Shown: positions 1 to 11,548, counted from the stretch's first letter. The stretch: 64,000 nt of DNA from Ceriagrion tenellum (GCA_963169105.1 OY720640.1:63179527-63243526), one strand, 5' to 3'. Numbers and translations: made by a program. The notes: generated from the sequence alone by a model not told the origin.

Positions 1-1
1 T

Positions 2-463
2 ACAACCAGAAATATAGACCTAAACATAAGGAAAAGGCTATTGAATACGTATGTGTGGAGTGTGGCTTTGTATGGCAGCGAAACATGGACAATAGGGAAG
101 CCAGAAGAGAAGAAGTTGATGGCTTTTGAGGCTTGGTGCCGGAGAAGAATGCTTAAGATCAGTTGGGTAGAGCATGTAACAAATGAAGAAGTATTCAGAA
201 GAGCAGGAGAAAGCAGTAGCTTTATGAGGAGCCTAAAAACAAGAAGAGGAAATATGATAGGAGACACACTCAGACAAAATGGCCTGCTAGCAAGAGTCAT
301 CGAAGGGATGATGGAAGGGAGAAACACTAGAGGAAGACCACCACTGGCATACATCACACAGATAATGACAGACACTAACACATCTTCATATTACGAACTG
401 AAGAGAATGGCGGCGATTAGAGAAGAATGGCGAGTTGCTGCAAACCAGCCTCAGGGCTGCTAA
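2..463 (+). pseudogene. Non-LTR retrotransposon, C-terminal end of reverse transcriptase ORF
   Basis: The frame is open from base 2, so the element enters from the left edge, and it stops with TAA at 461-463. The protein has the post-RT tail common to many arthropod LINE ORF2 proteins: ALYGSETWT, then FEAWCRRRMLKISW, then a TNEEVFRRAGE segment, a RRGNMIGDTLRQNGLL segment, GRNTRGRPP, and a closing WRVAANQPQGC. These match the known order (WCYRRML-I-W, N-EVL-R, GHVLRH, GRPR, WR--ANQ). The catalytic RT core would lie upstream of the window. A GAA/GAT-rich tail follows at about 464-480, consistent with the 3' end of the element. The segment is intact but is only a tail. The clade (RTE, Jockey or other) is not settled by this portion. 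It has the same tail architecture as the fragments near 13.8, 48.3 and 53.9 kb but is a different subfamily. Confidence 0.85.
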
Positions 464-480
464 CGGAAGAAGAAGATGAA

Positions 481-941
481 ATAGACATCGAATTCGTCCT
501 GTTTTTTTTTGTGACGAGAGAGGAATTCTTGCGCCGCAGCCATTTCAAGTGATCAATAGGTATTTAATATTTTCGGCACACTGCGAGCGTGCTAGAAACG
601 GGATAAATCCTCGAAGCGTCGAGTGTAATGAAGATTGAACTCAGCTATTTAGGGAATCTTGTATGTTTAACTGAATGTAGCGAAAGCGCCTGATCACACG
701 CTCTCCGTGTCAGTCCGAGCCAACGTCTGCTGTGGCGTTATCTCAGGTAGATCACATGCAGGTTATTCATGAACTGGAATCAAATAGTCATTCACAATTA
801 GACGTCTGAGGAAGACGATCATTTCAGTGAACGATCGGATTGGTATCCCCCAGTTCGTTTTAACCAGTTGAACTCTATTTAGCATACATAACTCCATCAA
901 TAAGCTCAGAGATTTTGAAAGGTCAGCCTTACTCTTCTACT
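481..941. other. No recognised feature
   Basis: This stretch follows the LINE tail. I see no open frame of note, no repeat shared with the rest of the window and no RNA-gene signature. Confidence 0.5.
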
Positions 942-1216
942 TATACATTCTACCCTGCAAGTAGCCGCGTGGGCGTGTGGCAGGGGATGTTATAGACACC
1001 AGCAGTATAAAGATTATAGGGTTTTAGGAGGAGAAATGGTGACGTGTATTATGGGAGTGTATTTAGTGGAGCTCAGTTTTTATTGTCATTGCTTATTGTA
1101 CGCGGAAAGAACGAGTTATTGTACGCATCTGTTCGGCAATGTTTTTCTCTTATTTTATCGCTTCTGTCAGACCTAGAGATGCGTCTTGATAATATTCTCT
1201 GTGTCGCTCTGGAACA
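942..1216 (-). mobile_element. CR1/Jockey-like LINE, 3' terminal fragment (copy 1)
   Basis: Read on the minus strand, this is the 3' end of a LINE family present seven times in the window. The shared block includes the GC-rich terminal segment (CGCCTGCCACACGCC-type, then a GGCTCGCAGGGTAG-type end), the segment giving TAAGCGACCACAATAAAAA-type sequence, and the tract beginning ATAGAGAATATTATCA. Here it is 5'-truncated and holds only the last part of the ORF and the 3' UTR. The frame is broken. The forward-strand open frame over it is an antisense shadow. Confidence 0.75.
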
Positions 1217-1733
1217 GCGATGTAGATAATAATATCTAGCGTAGAAAATACGTAGAAAGGATAGAAAAATGTTGTTGCTTATTAAAGGAGAGTTTTTGAC
1301 ATCTTTGGGGTTATTTGATGAATTTGATCATCAATTGTTCAACGCTTGTCTTCTCAAATTCTTCCTTCATTCCTAATGAAGAATTGTCTCACCAACGACA
1401 ATAGACTCCTCCTATTATCATGCACATTTCATCTTTATGATATTCACGACCATTATGTAATTTTTTCCCATTTACCACACCATCATCGAAGGCAAAGATG
1501 TATTAGCACTGAATTTTTTTAGGTGCAGTCTCTCCTCTCGCGTGCAAAATAATCAAAGCACTCACCTTGCATTTTGCGGAATTTGGAATAGACTCGGCTA
1601 ATTTAAACTTGCAGTTAGAGGAAAACCCTACAAACCCAACCCCAACGAACCCAACGAACGTGCGTTAAATATTGTATCGTCATTGGTATTCTGAGTTACA
1701 CGACAGTGCTATCAAAATAGTTTTCATTGCCAC
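1217..1733. other. No recognised feature
   Basis: AT-rich sequence between two transposon remnants. It holds no supported gene. Confidence 0.45.
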
Positions 1734-1736
1734 TAA

Positions 1737-2193
1737 TGGCCGGTTTCAAGAACATGTAGCTATGGAATCAATAGTTATGAGATCCATATAGTTATAGATT
1801 TCATAATTATTCGAGATGCAGGAAAACATCTACTAGTTACTTACCTTGTTTACCATTAGTTAAAAGCTTCGAATATTTTATCTAATCTTCCACTGCCGGA
1901 TAAAATTTACGAAAGTTAAGCCTATTAATAACTTATAATGCAGATAAAAATTAGTCAGTAAGAATAATCAAACTGGTCACTTGTCTCAAAGTAACTCTTT
2001 AATCAAGTAATTAAGTTTCCAAGCGGTTCATTGCACATCTGTCTTCCTGGCTACTTATGGAACTCAAAACTCAAATCCATAAGTTATGAAACCAATAAAT
2101 TTTTCGAAAGTATCTGCAACACTTATTGAATGGTTGCCATGGATTATGGGTCTACTTTATGGGATACATATATTACGTTCCTGCAACTGGCCA
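1737..2193 (+). mobile_element. 457-bp PIF/Harbinger-type MITE (family H1, copy 1)
   Basis: The ends are inverted repeats: TGGCCGGTTTCAAGAAC at the left, and GTTCCTGCAACTGGCCA (its near reverse complement) at the right. Both sides carry TAA (1734-1736 and 2194-2196), the 3-bp TWA-type duplication expected of PIF/Harbinger elements. A 459-bp copy in the opposite orientation lies at 57561-58019, and partial copies lie near 62.2 and 63.3 kb. There is no coding capacity, so it is a non-autonomous element. The superfamily call rests on TSD length and TIRs only. Confidence 0.75.
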
Positions 2194-2196
2194 TAA

Positions 2197-5100
2197 GTCA
2201 GACTTTTAGAGAAATCGTGTCTTGCTTACGATTTTTCTGTGCATGCTTTATTTAAACCTTTTAAACTCTTTGGCAAAAAGAACAAGGCTATGTCGCTCGC
2301 TTCATCACAATATACAAAAAAATTTCATGCCCTAACGGCATCATTGGTGGTGGTGGTCCCACCTCCCATTTCTCAAAGAACCTTACGTTGTGAAGGAAGA
2401 CCCTCAGTAATTCTATTTTAATGAAGTTTTGAGCGCTTAACGCTTTTAGGAAATGATGATCAGGCATTTTGCTTTTTTTTCACCGTTTACCCGATGTCTT
2501 TGTCACCCGAGGAAAGTTGAATGAGATTAACAATTTGGATATTTTTTTTTCACTTTTTTGGTGCTTAAGGAAGTCGTCTGACATTTTGATTCTTGATACT
2601 GAGAACCAAGTAGCTGATCACTATGGCATTGTGCATTTCCTATTTAAAGGAGAATCATTCAGGAACTGGAAATCACCTGTGGAATTCGACCTCATCTCAC
2701 AATTGAGTGAATGGCTTAGCTGCTAACATTCATATTCATGACTAGCTGCATTTAATGACGACATGATGAAAAAGCGTAGAAAAATTATATGAAATTTGAT
2801 AATAGGTCATAATGTATTGTACATAATCAGATTATTTTCTTGGAAACAATACTATCATAGCAACATGTAGGAAATTATATTATAAAGAGAGAAATTTCGG
2901 CAATGAAGCTAATGTTTCAGTTATGAAGTTTTCATATAATTGGTTTTGTGCTATTTTTTCGGAAATAACATGTATAATTAAAACAATAAAGATTTGAAGT
3001 ATTTATGACGCGTTTCATTAATTAAGAGAGACAATGAAAACCATACTTAATAAATGGAGCGTTTAGAACTCGGTATAGGATGAACCTCATAGTTAATCGG
3101 GCGTTTTTGCTTCAATACCGTCAGTTGGCTCGTGTGTCGAAAGAGTAAGAATCAGAGCGAGTAACGATCGGTCGCTGACATCTCTTAGCTCAGAGTCGTA
3201 ATCACCTTTGAACGCTGCTCTTAGGTACGAACCTTTACCACACTGCCTCGCATTTGTGACTAGACTTGAGCCATCTGCTGGAGGAGTAATTACAGGAAAT
3301 ATGAGCGAAGGTCGCAGAACCAGTGAGTGAATTTTGTGCCTTGTGTAGGATCATTTTACCGAGCTGAAAGCGCGGAGAAGAGAATGATCGTACTTACTGG
3401 AGCGTGTCTTCTCACAAAAGGGCACGAACCATTTTCCCTGTCGTTCTCCTTAATGGAAGGACGTGACGCCAGCCTCTCAGCCGTTTGGGATGGAAGGACG
3501 ATTTAAGTCACGTGGGCGTAATTGCCCTCGGAGTAGGGTGAAGATTCCCTTGTAACCGAAGGCTGTAGGTGGACATGTGTCTCGAGAGTAGGCCTAACTC
3601 AGCCTTGAAAAAAAGCTCCGTTTTACGTTCCCTGCTGGAGACGTCATAGCCTCGCCGAATCTGTTATGTCGGGAGAGTTGAAGTAAATTTGTAGCGATGC
3701 GAATTTTCTCCTTAGAAAGAACTGCATGGTACCGCTGCGTCTTGATTATGTCCCAAACATGTGACATTTTTTTGTTGTAGCATATAGTCGCTTCGTGGGT
3801 TCGGTCTGCCTTCGTCGTCTGAGTGAATCGGTGCAATTCACAAACGTCACCCGCTTGGAAGGACGAGAGAACTATATTCTGAGCCATCACTAGAAATGCC
3901 ATGAAAACTTGAATTCGTTAATTTATTTCGGTTGAGCTTTCATCACCATTGTAGGCATTATCATCATAGAACATTGCCATAGTGGGTGGATAAAACGATT
4001 CTTAATTTCTTACAGAAAAGAGGAACTTTAATTTTTAGCTAGGTATCGGTGCACCACATCATCTGGTTTGACGGTAAGTTAAAGGGCTTCGTTGTACACC
4101 GAACATTATTGAGTAGGCGGAACCATCTCCCAAAAACCGGGTTTATTAGGAAGCTCCTTTTCTTATGTGTACCAAATCATGTATGAAGGCTGGTTTAGCG
4201 GTTGTTATGAGGTTAATTCTGGCAATATAACATTCATGAGAATTTGTCATACCTACCAAGGGCACTTCTATAAATTTTTTCTGTAAACATTGTTTGCCGA
4301 AAACAGCGACATTTTAAAATATGCCCATCTAGCAGTCTAATATTCTTCCTCCACAGGTATCCTTCACGCTACTTCACTTATTTTAGACATAACCTTTTTC
4401 CGCGTCTTTTTGTGTTGCACATAAATTTCTTCAACTCCAAGATTGCCGATTGAAGAGCATGAAGTTATCTCCACCCGAACCTACCATATTTGCAAAGGTA
4501 CTACAATAATTTAAAATGATTGTTCCCAGAAAAAAGGGACATTGTGAGCATTTCCTTCTGGCAGTCTAATTTTCTTTCTTGGCAGGTATCCTGACACTTG
4601 GCTCGTGTCCTACAAGCCCTTTTTCTGTGCCATATTCGATACTATGCAGATGGATGCAAGTCCTTTTAAGGCTTTCGGTGGTTGGGCGATGGAGTAAGTG
4701 GTGGGATGGGAGAGTATAAATCCCTGAGACGTGACAATGGTTCTTCAACTTATTTTTTTTCCTTTCTCCTTGAAAATCTTCGACTACACTACGGCGAGGA
4801 ATGGCCTCATCAAAGGAGCAGAAAGATCCCGTGCCACTCCACACCGCTCCCTCCTTGCCTTGCGTCCTCTCTCCGCTTCCATACCCTCGTGCTCTCTTTC
4901 TCACTCTCGCTCCATTTTTCTGCCTCGTCGCGTAAAGAGTCCTCAAAGGATATCCCCGTCGTGGCACGTATGCCGGAGGAGTATAGTGTGCCGCTCCCGT
5001 AGCAGAAATGGAGAAAGGCGAGGGATTTTTCTTTTTGGGAAGGGTGTGTTCTTTCCGGACGGGAATGGAAAGTGTGAACGGAAGTGGGTTTGAGTGACTC

Positions 5101-6880
5101 ATCTTTTTTATTTCGACCCTTGGAGCGCATGAACGTTTACTTTTTTGCTTGGTGGTGGGTAAATGAGAGAATTGGGACTTGGAATATTTTTTAGTTAGTT
5201 CGGAGCGTGAGGAGTTTTTTTTGCTGGGGTAATGCACTTGGGAAATCAGGATTGAGCGACGATCGTCCATCATACAAATATCGTTTTTAAGGTGGTTGTA
5301 ACGCTTTTAGGTTTCTTACAGATTTGCGTGAAACTTATCTTACGCGTAATCATTAGTAATATATATAGGTATAGATAAAAGCGTAAAAAAATTGCATGTT
5401 ACCGTAATGGTTTCTTGGCAATAAAATGCTATTGTAACAAGTAGTATTATTACATTTGACATAAATATTTAGAAATTAGGCGATGACATATTTACAGATT
5501 TTCTCCAACACGCGACAACACATCTTTCATTTTATTAAAATGGTTCCTATCAAATATAAAGGTATCATGTCGAATGAAAAACACGTAGGTATTAATAAAT
5601 GGCTTAGTAATTATAATTTTCTTAGATATCGTATTCCACGACGTAAACGCAAGTCATAACAATGCTTTGATTGAGACGAATATATTAAAATGTAATCAAC
5701 AAATCATTTATATTACAAGATAAATGGTTATTTCTCGCATATAAATGGATATACTTAAGCGTGATGGGGTCCAGGAATTTTTTTTCCGACTTCTTTGGTA
5801 AGTTATTAAAATGTGCGCACACCGACTCACGATTCGTCTTCCAGCCGCCTTATGGTCATGTGACACGGCGTAATTTTCTTGCGATCCTGTCATGTTCGAA
5901 CTGTGATTTGCGATCAAAAATCGAGCGTGAGTCATAAAAATCCATTGAGAAAAGCATTCAACTCTATAGTCGTCCGGATGTCGATATTTTCGTGTCCGAC
6001 CAAATCGCGTAATAATAATCGCAGCCAATCGTATTTCTTCATTTTAACTCTTTGATTTTGAGAATTTATCCAACATTTTGTTTATAAGGTTTCTGATATT
6101 TATAAAGGTATCTTGTCCTTTTTCGAGTTATCATATTGGAGCAATTGTGACAGTATATGTAGTATTTTCGTGTAACGTGATTTGACTTTGATTGCAGGTT
6201 CCTTCTCCAGCTTCACAAGACAAGACGCTGAGTATTTTCCCGATAATCGCGACAGCGTAGAAATGTGTAAAATTCAAAATATCTAAATGTCGATATGTTC
6301 GAGAGTGATATCGCGCTCTACGGGGTTGCAGAGGAAATCGTACCGTGTTGAGGTGGGTTTACTCAGGTAACTTAATTGCGCAAGTTTCTAGCCACTAGCG
6401 AATTTATATGTAAACTGCAAGTTTAAATTGCTCTTCAAGTTCTCCAGCAATACTATATAAAGTTGTAGCATATTGTTTAAAGTAGCGTATTATTGTCATT
6501 ACTTACGGAAATCAGTCGGTTCGGGATTAAAATGAGGGAAACATTTAATCAGTTTAAAATCCCACGTATGCTCTTGCATAAAATGCTTGCGGAAGTGTTT
6601 ACAAGGATGCGGTTCCCTCTGGGAATTGAATTAATGAAATTTAGGCAAGAGACCATGTTATTATTGAAATTTTAATAAATTTTTTACATATATAATTGAA
6701 GTGTTATCACTTCATTCAGAAAAAACAGCACAGCTGTGGGCTCCCACTGTGGAAATGTCGTCGTAAAAATTATTTTCGATGACGAATCTGCATATTTAGA
6801 ACGTTAATTTTGATTTTTAATTTTTAGGTATGACGCCAGTAAAAAAATTTTATTCTTACCCGTACGGAATGTCCGTTTCT
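2197..6880. other. Long stretch without a recognised gene
   Basis: Mostly AT-rich sequence. A 235-codon minus-strand frame at 4566-5273 is Lys/Ser/Arg-rich, overlaps competing frames in other phases, and has no motif I recognise, so I do not call it a gene. A weak diverged direct repeat is visible: about 4308-4363 resembles about 4540-4590 (both run through GCAGTCTAAT to CAGGTATCC), a period of roughly 230 bp. Confidence 0.45.
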
Positions 6881-6883
6881 CGG

Positions 6884-6998
6884 TTTTTATTGCACCTCGA
6901 GCAGTTTCAACGCTTACACGTCATTTTCAAGAGCAGTCTTTTTTTATCCTCTTGAAAATGACGTGTAAGAGTTGAAACCGGTCGAGGTGCAATAAAAA
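6884..6998. repeat. Foldback element, 50-bp arms
   Basis: Left arm 6884-6933 and right arm 6949-6998 are inverted copies separated by a 15-bp T-rich spacer. The right arm reads CTCTTGAAAATGACG, then a GTTGAAACCGGTCGAGG segment, then GCAATAAAAA, followed by GTGTGG. The GAAACC-GGTCG-AATAAAA-GTGTGG order recurs in other foldbacks of this window. Confidence 0.8.
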
Positions 6999-6999
6999 G

Positions 7000-7505
7000 T
7001 GTGGAAAATACAAAGTGTTATCTTTGATTAATATGAATTTCCACAAAGTAAACCCGTCAACGGTTGATCTAATTCGTTTCTCGGCCCCGTTTTGAGGGAG
7101 AAAAGCGGCACTTTTATCCCATCTTATGTACGTACTTGTTTATCCTAGCAACTACTTATTTTCACCCCTGAAATGAAGGTATATGTTGGGGGCACTACGT
7201 CTTCAAACTGAAGTCTGACAACCGAAATAACTATTATATTGTTTAACCCTTATCTCGCCTCACATTTCGATGTATAGCACGACGGAATGGACGAATTAGC
7301 GGATGTAAAGCTAGAATAACCTCCATCTATTTGAAATTTAAGGCATGTAACTCATCAAGCGCGGACTTGTTACTTAGTGTTGTGGTGTCTATTCCATTAA
7401 CCCTAATTTTGGGAGGGAATGCGGATTATTTTTATTTCAATGAATACACAATAAATGTAAAGAGTATACACAAAAAAGAAGTAAGTGCATGATGATTTCC
7501 AATAA
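7000..7505. other. No recognised feature
   Basis: No supported gene or repeat apart from continuation of the flank of the preceding foldback. Confidence 0.4.
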
Positions 7506-7507
7506 GT

Positions 7508-8140
7508 TGATACATACATACATTCCAATCACGCAGTTCCCTTCCGGGGTAGGCATAGACACAAAGTTTCACTCATAAATACATAGTCGTACACCTAACT
7601 CTGCTTCAAAAATTTCCTCCATACTGACCTATCCCTGCAAACCACTTTTGCCTCATTTCCCCCCAAACTCTGCTTCATACACTCCCTCCTCTTTTTAAGA
7701 CTCCTAATATTCCTCCTCCTAAGAATTTTCTCAACTACTACTTTCTCTGCCTACTTCTACCTCTCGCACCATACATTTCACTCTTATATATCTGTTTAGT
7801 TATTCGACTCCCGTTCATTCTCTCAACATAGCCAAACCAAAGGAGCACACTCCTTTCATATATGTATATTCTGGAGCATCTAACCCACATTCATTCATGA
7901 CCCACTCATTCCTGACCCTATCCATCCTACTTTTACCACAAACACCCCTCAGATAACTCATACCCACGGCGTTTAGTCTACTCTCATGTCTTTCCTGACA
8001 TACCAATGTTTCACTACCATTCAACAAAGTAGGGAGAAGTACACTTTTGTACACGGCGATTTTCGCTTTCCTTAGACAGGCACTCATTCCTTGATATGCT
8101 CCACATACTACCTCCCACTTTCCTTCCAGCATTCGCACGT
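7508..8140 (-). pseudogene. Non-LTR retrotransposon, C-terminal RT fragment and 3' UTR
   Basis: A minus-strand frame of 107 codons (8138 down to 7815) reads YKSVLLPTLLNGSETLVCQE, ESRLNAVGMSYLRGVCGKSR, then RVRNEWVMNECGL. This is the well-known LINE post-RT pattern (VLLPTLLYGSETWV, RLNAVEM-YLR, D--RNE-V). The frame decays before the expected end. Downstream sequence reaches a GTATGTATGT microsatellite tail at about 7508-7525, the 3' terminus. It is 5'-truncated and differs in subfamily from the LINE at the left edge. The SINE lies immediately upstream in the same orientation. Confidence 0.8.
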
Positions 8141-8149
8141 CTCTTTGTA

Positions 8150-8362
8150 TCCAATTCGATCGAAATCCAATCCAATCGAAAAGTCGGAATTCGGTGCTCG
8201 TTATGACTTACCAAGTCACGGTGAGACCTCCTTAGCAGGCCACCGAGGGTTGAAATTTGCCATGAACAAAATCACTTGACTTGACCAGGGTTCGAACTCG
8301 GATCTCCCAATCGCCTGTCATGTGTGTTAGCCAGTTACACCGCCAAGCCATCTTGCTTCAAT
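8150..8362 (-). mobile_element. tRNA-headed SINE
   Basis: Read on the minus strand, the head (about 8362-8285) holds an A-box-like TGGCGGTGTAACTGG and, about 40 bp later, a B-box-like GAGTTCGAACCCTGG, the layout of an internal RNA polymerase III promoter. The head is too diverged to be a working tRNA. A non-tRNA body follows to about 8150, including a short repeat of the type CCAATTCGATCG / CCAATCCAATCG. It abuts the 5' side of the LINE fragment in the same orientation. Confidence 0.6.
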
Positions 8363-8487
8363 TTCAACACTTGTTGTATTCATCCATGCGAGTGACTTCG
8401 TACCATATTATTAGTACATGCAATGATGGAAAACTCCTCAGCAGAATTGATTACTTGTTTTTCATATCCTTCCAGTTGGCCTTATGA

Positions 8488-8895
8488 TTGATGCATCTAC
8501 CTACTACCCTGCGAGCCGCTGCATGAGCTTGTGGCAGGGGGTGTTAGGACACCATCCGTGTAAAGATGTAAGGGGAAAGTTTTTGGGAGGTGAAATGGAG
8601 ACGTGTATTATGCGAGTGTATTTAGTGGAGCTCGGTTTTTATTGTGGTCGTTTATTGTGCGCGGAAAGAACGAGTTTTTGTACCTATGTGTTCTGTAATG
8701 TGTCTATCACACCTAGAGATGTAGTCATGATAATATTCTCCGTGCCACTCAGAAAAACACCAGTTCTGAATTTCTCACGCAAGCTAAGCCTAACGTGTAT
8801 TCTCCGAGTCTCTAGGGTCTCCCACCTTAATCCCTCTAAAAGTTTACAAACATTATATGATCGCTCGGAGCAGTTTTTAACGAAGCGTTTAGCTT
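8488..8895 (-). mobile_element. CR1/Jockey-like LINE, 3' fragment (copy 2)
   Basis: Minus-strand copy of the LINE family also seen at 942, 21885, 24068 and 27838. It begins in the ORF at the segment encoding the FVKNCYER-type motif (about 8890) and runs through the 3' UTR to the CTACCCTGCGAGCCGC end at about 8500. The frame contains stops. The 146-codon forward frame at 8484-8924 is antisense and is not a gene. Confidence 0.8.
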
Positions 8896-8899
8896 TTAT

Positions 8900-9534
8900 T
8901 TGTATTTTACTAAGTTTTTGGTAAAATCCAGAATCCCCATAATTTATACCCTATAAGTCATAATTCAGTAGTATGGTGGTGTAACATATTATTGTCCTAT
9001 TTTTTTGACTCTTTGGAAAATTTAGTTAAAATACTGTGCAGAGAGAAATTCATTCTCTGGGGATTGCCTCTCGCATCTTGTGTACTTGTCAACGCGTAGG
9101 GACCGTGAGATATGTGTGGCCGACGATGGATGGCCTCGTTCCGCGCGCGTCGAAACGTAATGAATGCGACCTCGGCTGCGATGGACGAGAGGAAAATTTC
9201 GTCGCTGCCGGACGCCGAAGCACTCCACGGAATTAATGTATACACCCACGCAGCCAAGTCTTGGGGAGTGCTGCTGGACAATATGACGTTTCGTATAAGC
9301 AGGCGCGCATAAAAAAATAAAACCCGTGGGTTCTGGCCGTCGTGAAGTTAGTGGGACTGCCACTGAAAAAAAACCATTCAGAATGCCCAAGACGTGTTCT
9401 TGCAATGCAGGCTTTATGTTCCAGTAGTTGTTGCCAAAAGGAGAGACGAGTGACAGCTAAGGCTATTTGCGCCAGTGCGGGTCGATAGTGGGGTAACTTG
9501 GGTAGTAGAGGAAGGAGGGTGAAGATAACTCCGG
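8900..9534. other. GC-richer stretch without a recognised gene
   Basis: Several short overlapping frames exist on both strands at 8997-9562, but none has a recognisable domain and they compete over the same bases. No family match. Confidence 0.4.
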
Positions 9535-9699
9535 TGTCTGCTTTATGATGCTCCCGAAGCATGCTGGCATTTTGAGAAAAACCTCAGACGTCTGCTTTAT
9601 GGTGGTAGCGAAACATGGTGGCAGTTTTAAAGAAAGCTCCGTCGTCTGTTTTACGCTAGTTGCGAAATGTGGCAAAATTCCTTTCCAGTGTTGGTACAT
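9535..9699 (-). repeat. 54-bp-period minisatellite with an 18-residue open repeat
   Basis: Three units of about 54 bp keep one minus-strand frame open. Each unit encodes a variant of FAT-(S/T)-(V/I)-KQT-(T/S)-E-(L/V)-x-LK-(L/M)-P, followed by P or A and then C or H. Two further units lie at 10630-10745. The period is a multiple of three and the substitutions leave the frame open. No start, promoter or domain supports a gene, so I class it as a repeat. Confidence 0.6.
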
Positions 9700-9836
9700 G
9701 CATTTGACTACAAGGGTTCCTCATCTCGCAAACGTTCATTGCCAAGTTGAGTAGGCCCAATTTGTATTGTTTTCTTAAACTGTCTGTTACTCTTAAACCA
9801 ATTGTTAAGTTGCGCTTCTCCGATGGGTTGCAAACG

Positions 9837-10347
9837 ATACCGGTTTATTTACAGGTGTTTCGGCTCTCGCCGCAGGGATTACAACCTCCGTCCCAAGGCC
9901 TGCAAGCTTTCGCTTATACCTAGGGACTAGGAAGAGGGGGAAGGAAGGGATTGGGAAAGGGAAGGTTAGCGAAACCACAACCCCTTCGAGACCGACACCA
10001 ATGAGGCGGATGGAGGTCAAAAGGACCTCCATGGGGCCTCCGCCTCCCCGAAGTGCTCGTATTAGTTTGGTTCCCCCAAACAACTGAGACGAGTAACCGT
10101 CGGCTCCGCTTTCGTTAGAGCCTACCGCACATCTTTGCGTACCGAGAGAGCCCGTTGCCCAAATATTTGGGATTAGGTGTCCCTCTGATTCGCTTTTTGG
10201 GTTGCCGCCGTGCGGTCTGCCGACGTACGTCATTGGAGTGAGGATCACCGGACCCAATGGAGGGTCAAAACGGACCAATATTGGTCAAATGTGTGAGTGC
10301 AACCCACTCCTCAATAGGTCTCGACAACCCATACCGGTTTATTTACA
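9837..10347. repeat. GC-rich block bounded by 17-bp direct repeats
   Basis: ATACCGGTTTATTTACA occurs at 9837-9853 and again at 10331-10347. The roughly 477 bp between is much richer in G+C than its surroundings and separates the two parts of the 54-bp minisatellite. The pattern suggests an insertion with a long target duplication, or a local recombination product. On the minus strand it carries a 157-codon frame with no motif I recognise. Confidence 0.5.
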
Positions 10348-10454
10348 ATTGGCTTTGTTAAGACCGTAAAGATTATCAGGAAATGCGCTGCTAGGTTCCG
10401 CCCTCTCAAGTCAAACGCTTTTGTAAAGACGGCCATCTCAGGACTCAGTATTCC

Positions 10455-10935
10455 TTCCCCTCCGCTCCTTAACAGACCTCAAGAATATTCCAATACTTCG
10501 CGTTTCGCTTCCCATGGGCAAAGGATACCAAGTTCCGCTACCACTGTTTTTGCACCATGAATGTATGGAGAGGAATATAACGGGAGTTGGACTATGAATG
10601 AAGAGGTCCCCTGCGTATTTATTAACATACATTCGAAACATGTCGGCATTTTGAGAGAAACGTCAGACTTAAGCTTTAAAGTGGCAGCGAAACGTGGTGG
10701 CAATTTAGAAGAAAACTCCGTCTGTTTACGTCTGACAAAAACTCTGTCTGACAAAATTCTTGTTCAATGATGGCATAAACCGAACATTCCGCTCCTTAAC
10801 TTTACGCATCCCGAGGTGGTCGAATACCAAGGTTAGCTACCACTGTTTTTGCACCTATAAGAATGACAATCATAAAAAGGGAGTTACCGGGAGTTGGAAG
10901 ATGGGGGAAAAGATCCCCAGCGTAGCCATTTATCC
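10455..10935. repeat. Direct duplication, period about 325 bp, including minisatellite units
   Basis: The segment 10460-10620 (CCGCTCCTTAAC, then GCTACCACTGTTTTTGCACC, then GGGAGTTGGA, then GCGTATTTAT) recurs in the same order at 10790-10935. Two 54-bp minisatellite units lie between them at 10630-10745. This looks like one and a half copies of a larger tandem unit. Confidence 0.6.
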
Positions 10936-11172
10936 ATTATAAATTAGAGACATTGGTTACATGAAGGTAGAAGGCACATTATTTTCGGTACATTATTTTA
11001 GCTGGAAACCCGGCGGATGACGTAACGAAATAGTATAGCTTGCAGTAATATCATAATCCAGTAATAAACAGTAGCGTCATGAATTGCGGTAGACTTGTAG
11101 CTCGGGCACCGTTGGCGGTGGCGAGCAATTAAAAGATTATTTCCAAAAGTAACCAAAAAAACTAATACGTAA

Positions 11173-11546
11173 AGCTGGGTTCACATGGGTACGGAATCTG
11201 CAGTAACTGCGTGTCTGCGGAAATGCATCCAGCCAATCACAGAGGAGTGGGCGGAGTCGACTCCCCAGGCTCCGCAGGTCAGTTTTCTTACATAGATTGT
11301 TTAGTACTGTCTTTCAGTGAAGGAGTTTTGTTGTTTTCAATTCGCGCCAGCTGATTTTCGACTGTTTTCGAGGGGTTTGACGTCACGTTCCGCCTGCGGA
11401 AAGGTATCAAAATTTTCTTTTCGCACGTTCCGCGGGCATAAGCTCGGACCCCTGCGGAACAGACTCCTCCCACTCCTCTGTGATTGGCTAGATGCATTTC
11501 CGCAGACACGTCTTTCCGCAGATTCCGCACCCATGTGAACCCAGCT
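11173..11546. mobile_element. 374-bp MITE with about 110-bp TIRs, TAA target duplication
   Basis: Left end AGCTGGGTTCACATGGGT and right end ACCCATGTGAACCCAGCT are inverted copies. The similarity continues inward through the CCAATCACAGAGGAGTGG-type block for roughly 110 bp each side. TAA is duplicated at 11170-11172 and 11547-11549, as in PIF/Harbinger elements. It has no coding capacity. Its right target copy overlaps the first bases of the next MITE, so it inserted at that element's edge. Confidence 0.8.
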
Positions 11547-11548
11547 TA

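Noticed and set aside
4566..5273. 235-codon minus-strand open frame
   Set aside because: Low-complexity Lys/Ser/Arg-rich product, no domain, overlapped by equally open frames on the other strand, and no splice or start context. Probably chance in a CT/GA-biased stretch.
8285..8362. tRNA gene on the minus strand
   Set aside because: A and B boxes are present, but arm pairing is poor and a SINE body follows. Called as a SINE head instead.
8484..8924. 146-codon forward open frame
   Set aside because: Lies antisense to a CR1-like LINE 3' end. The same shadow frame appears over other copies.
9805..10278. 157-codon minus-strand open frame
   Set aside because: Falls in a GC-rich block where long chance frames are expected, and has no recognisable motif.
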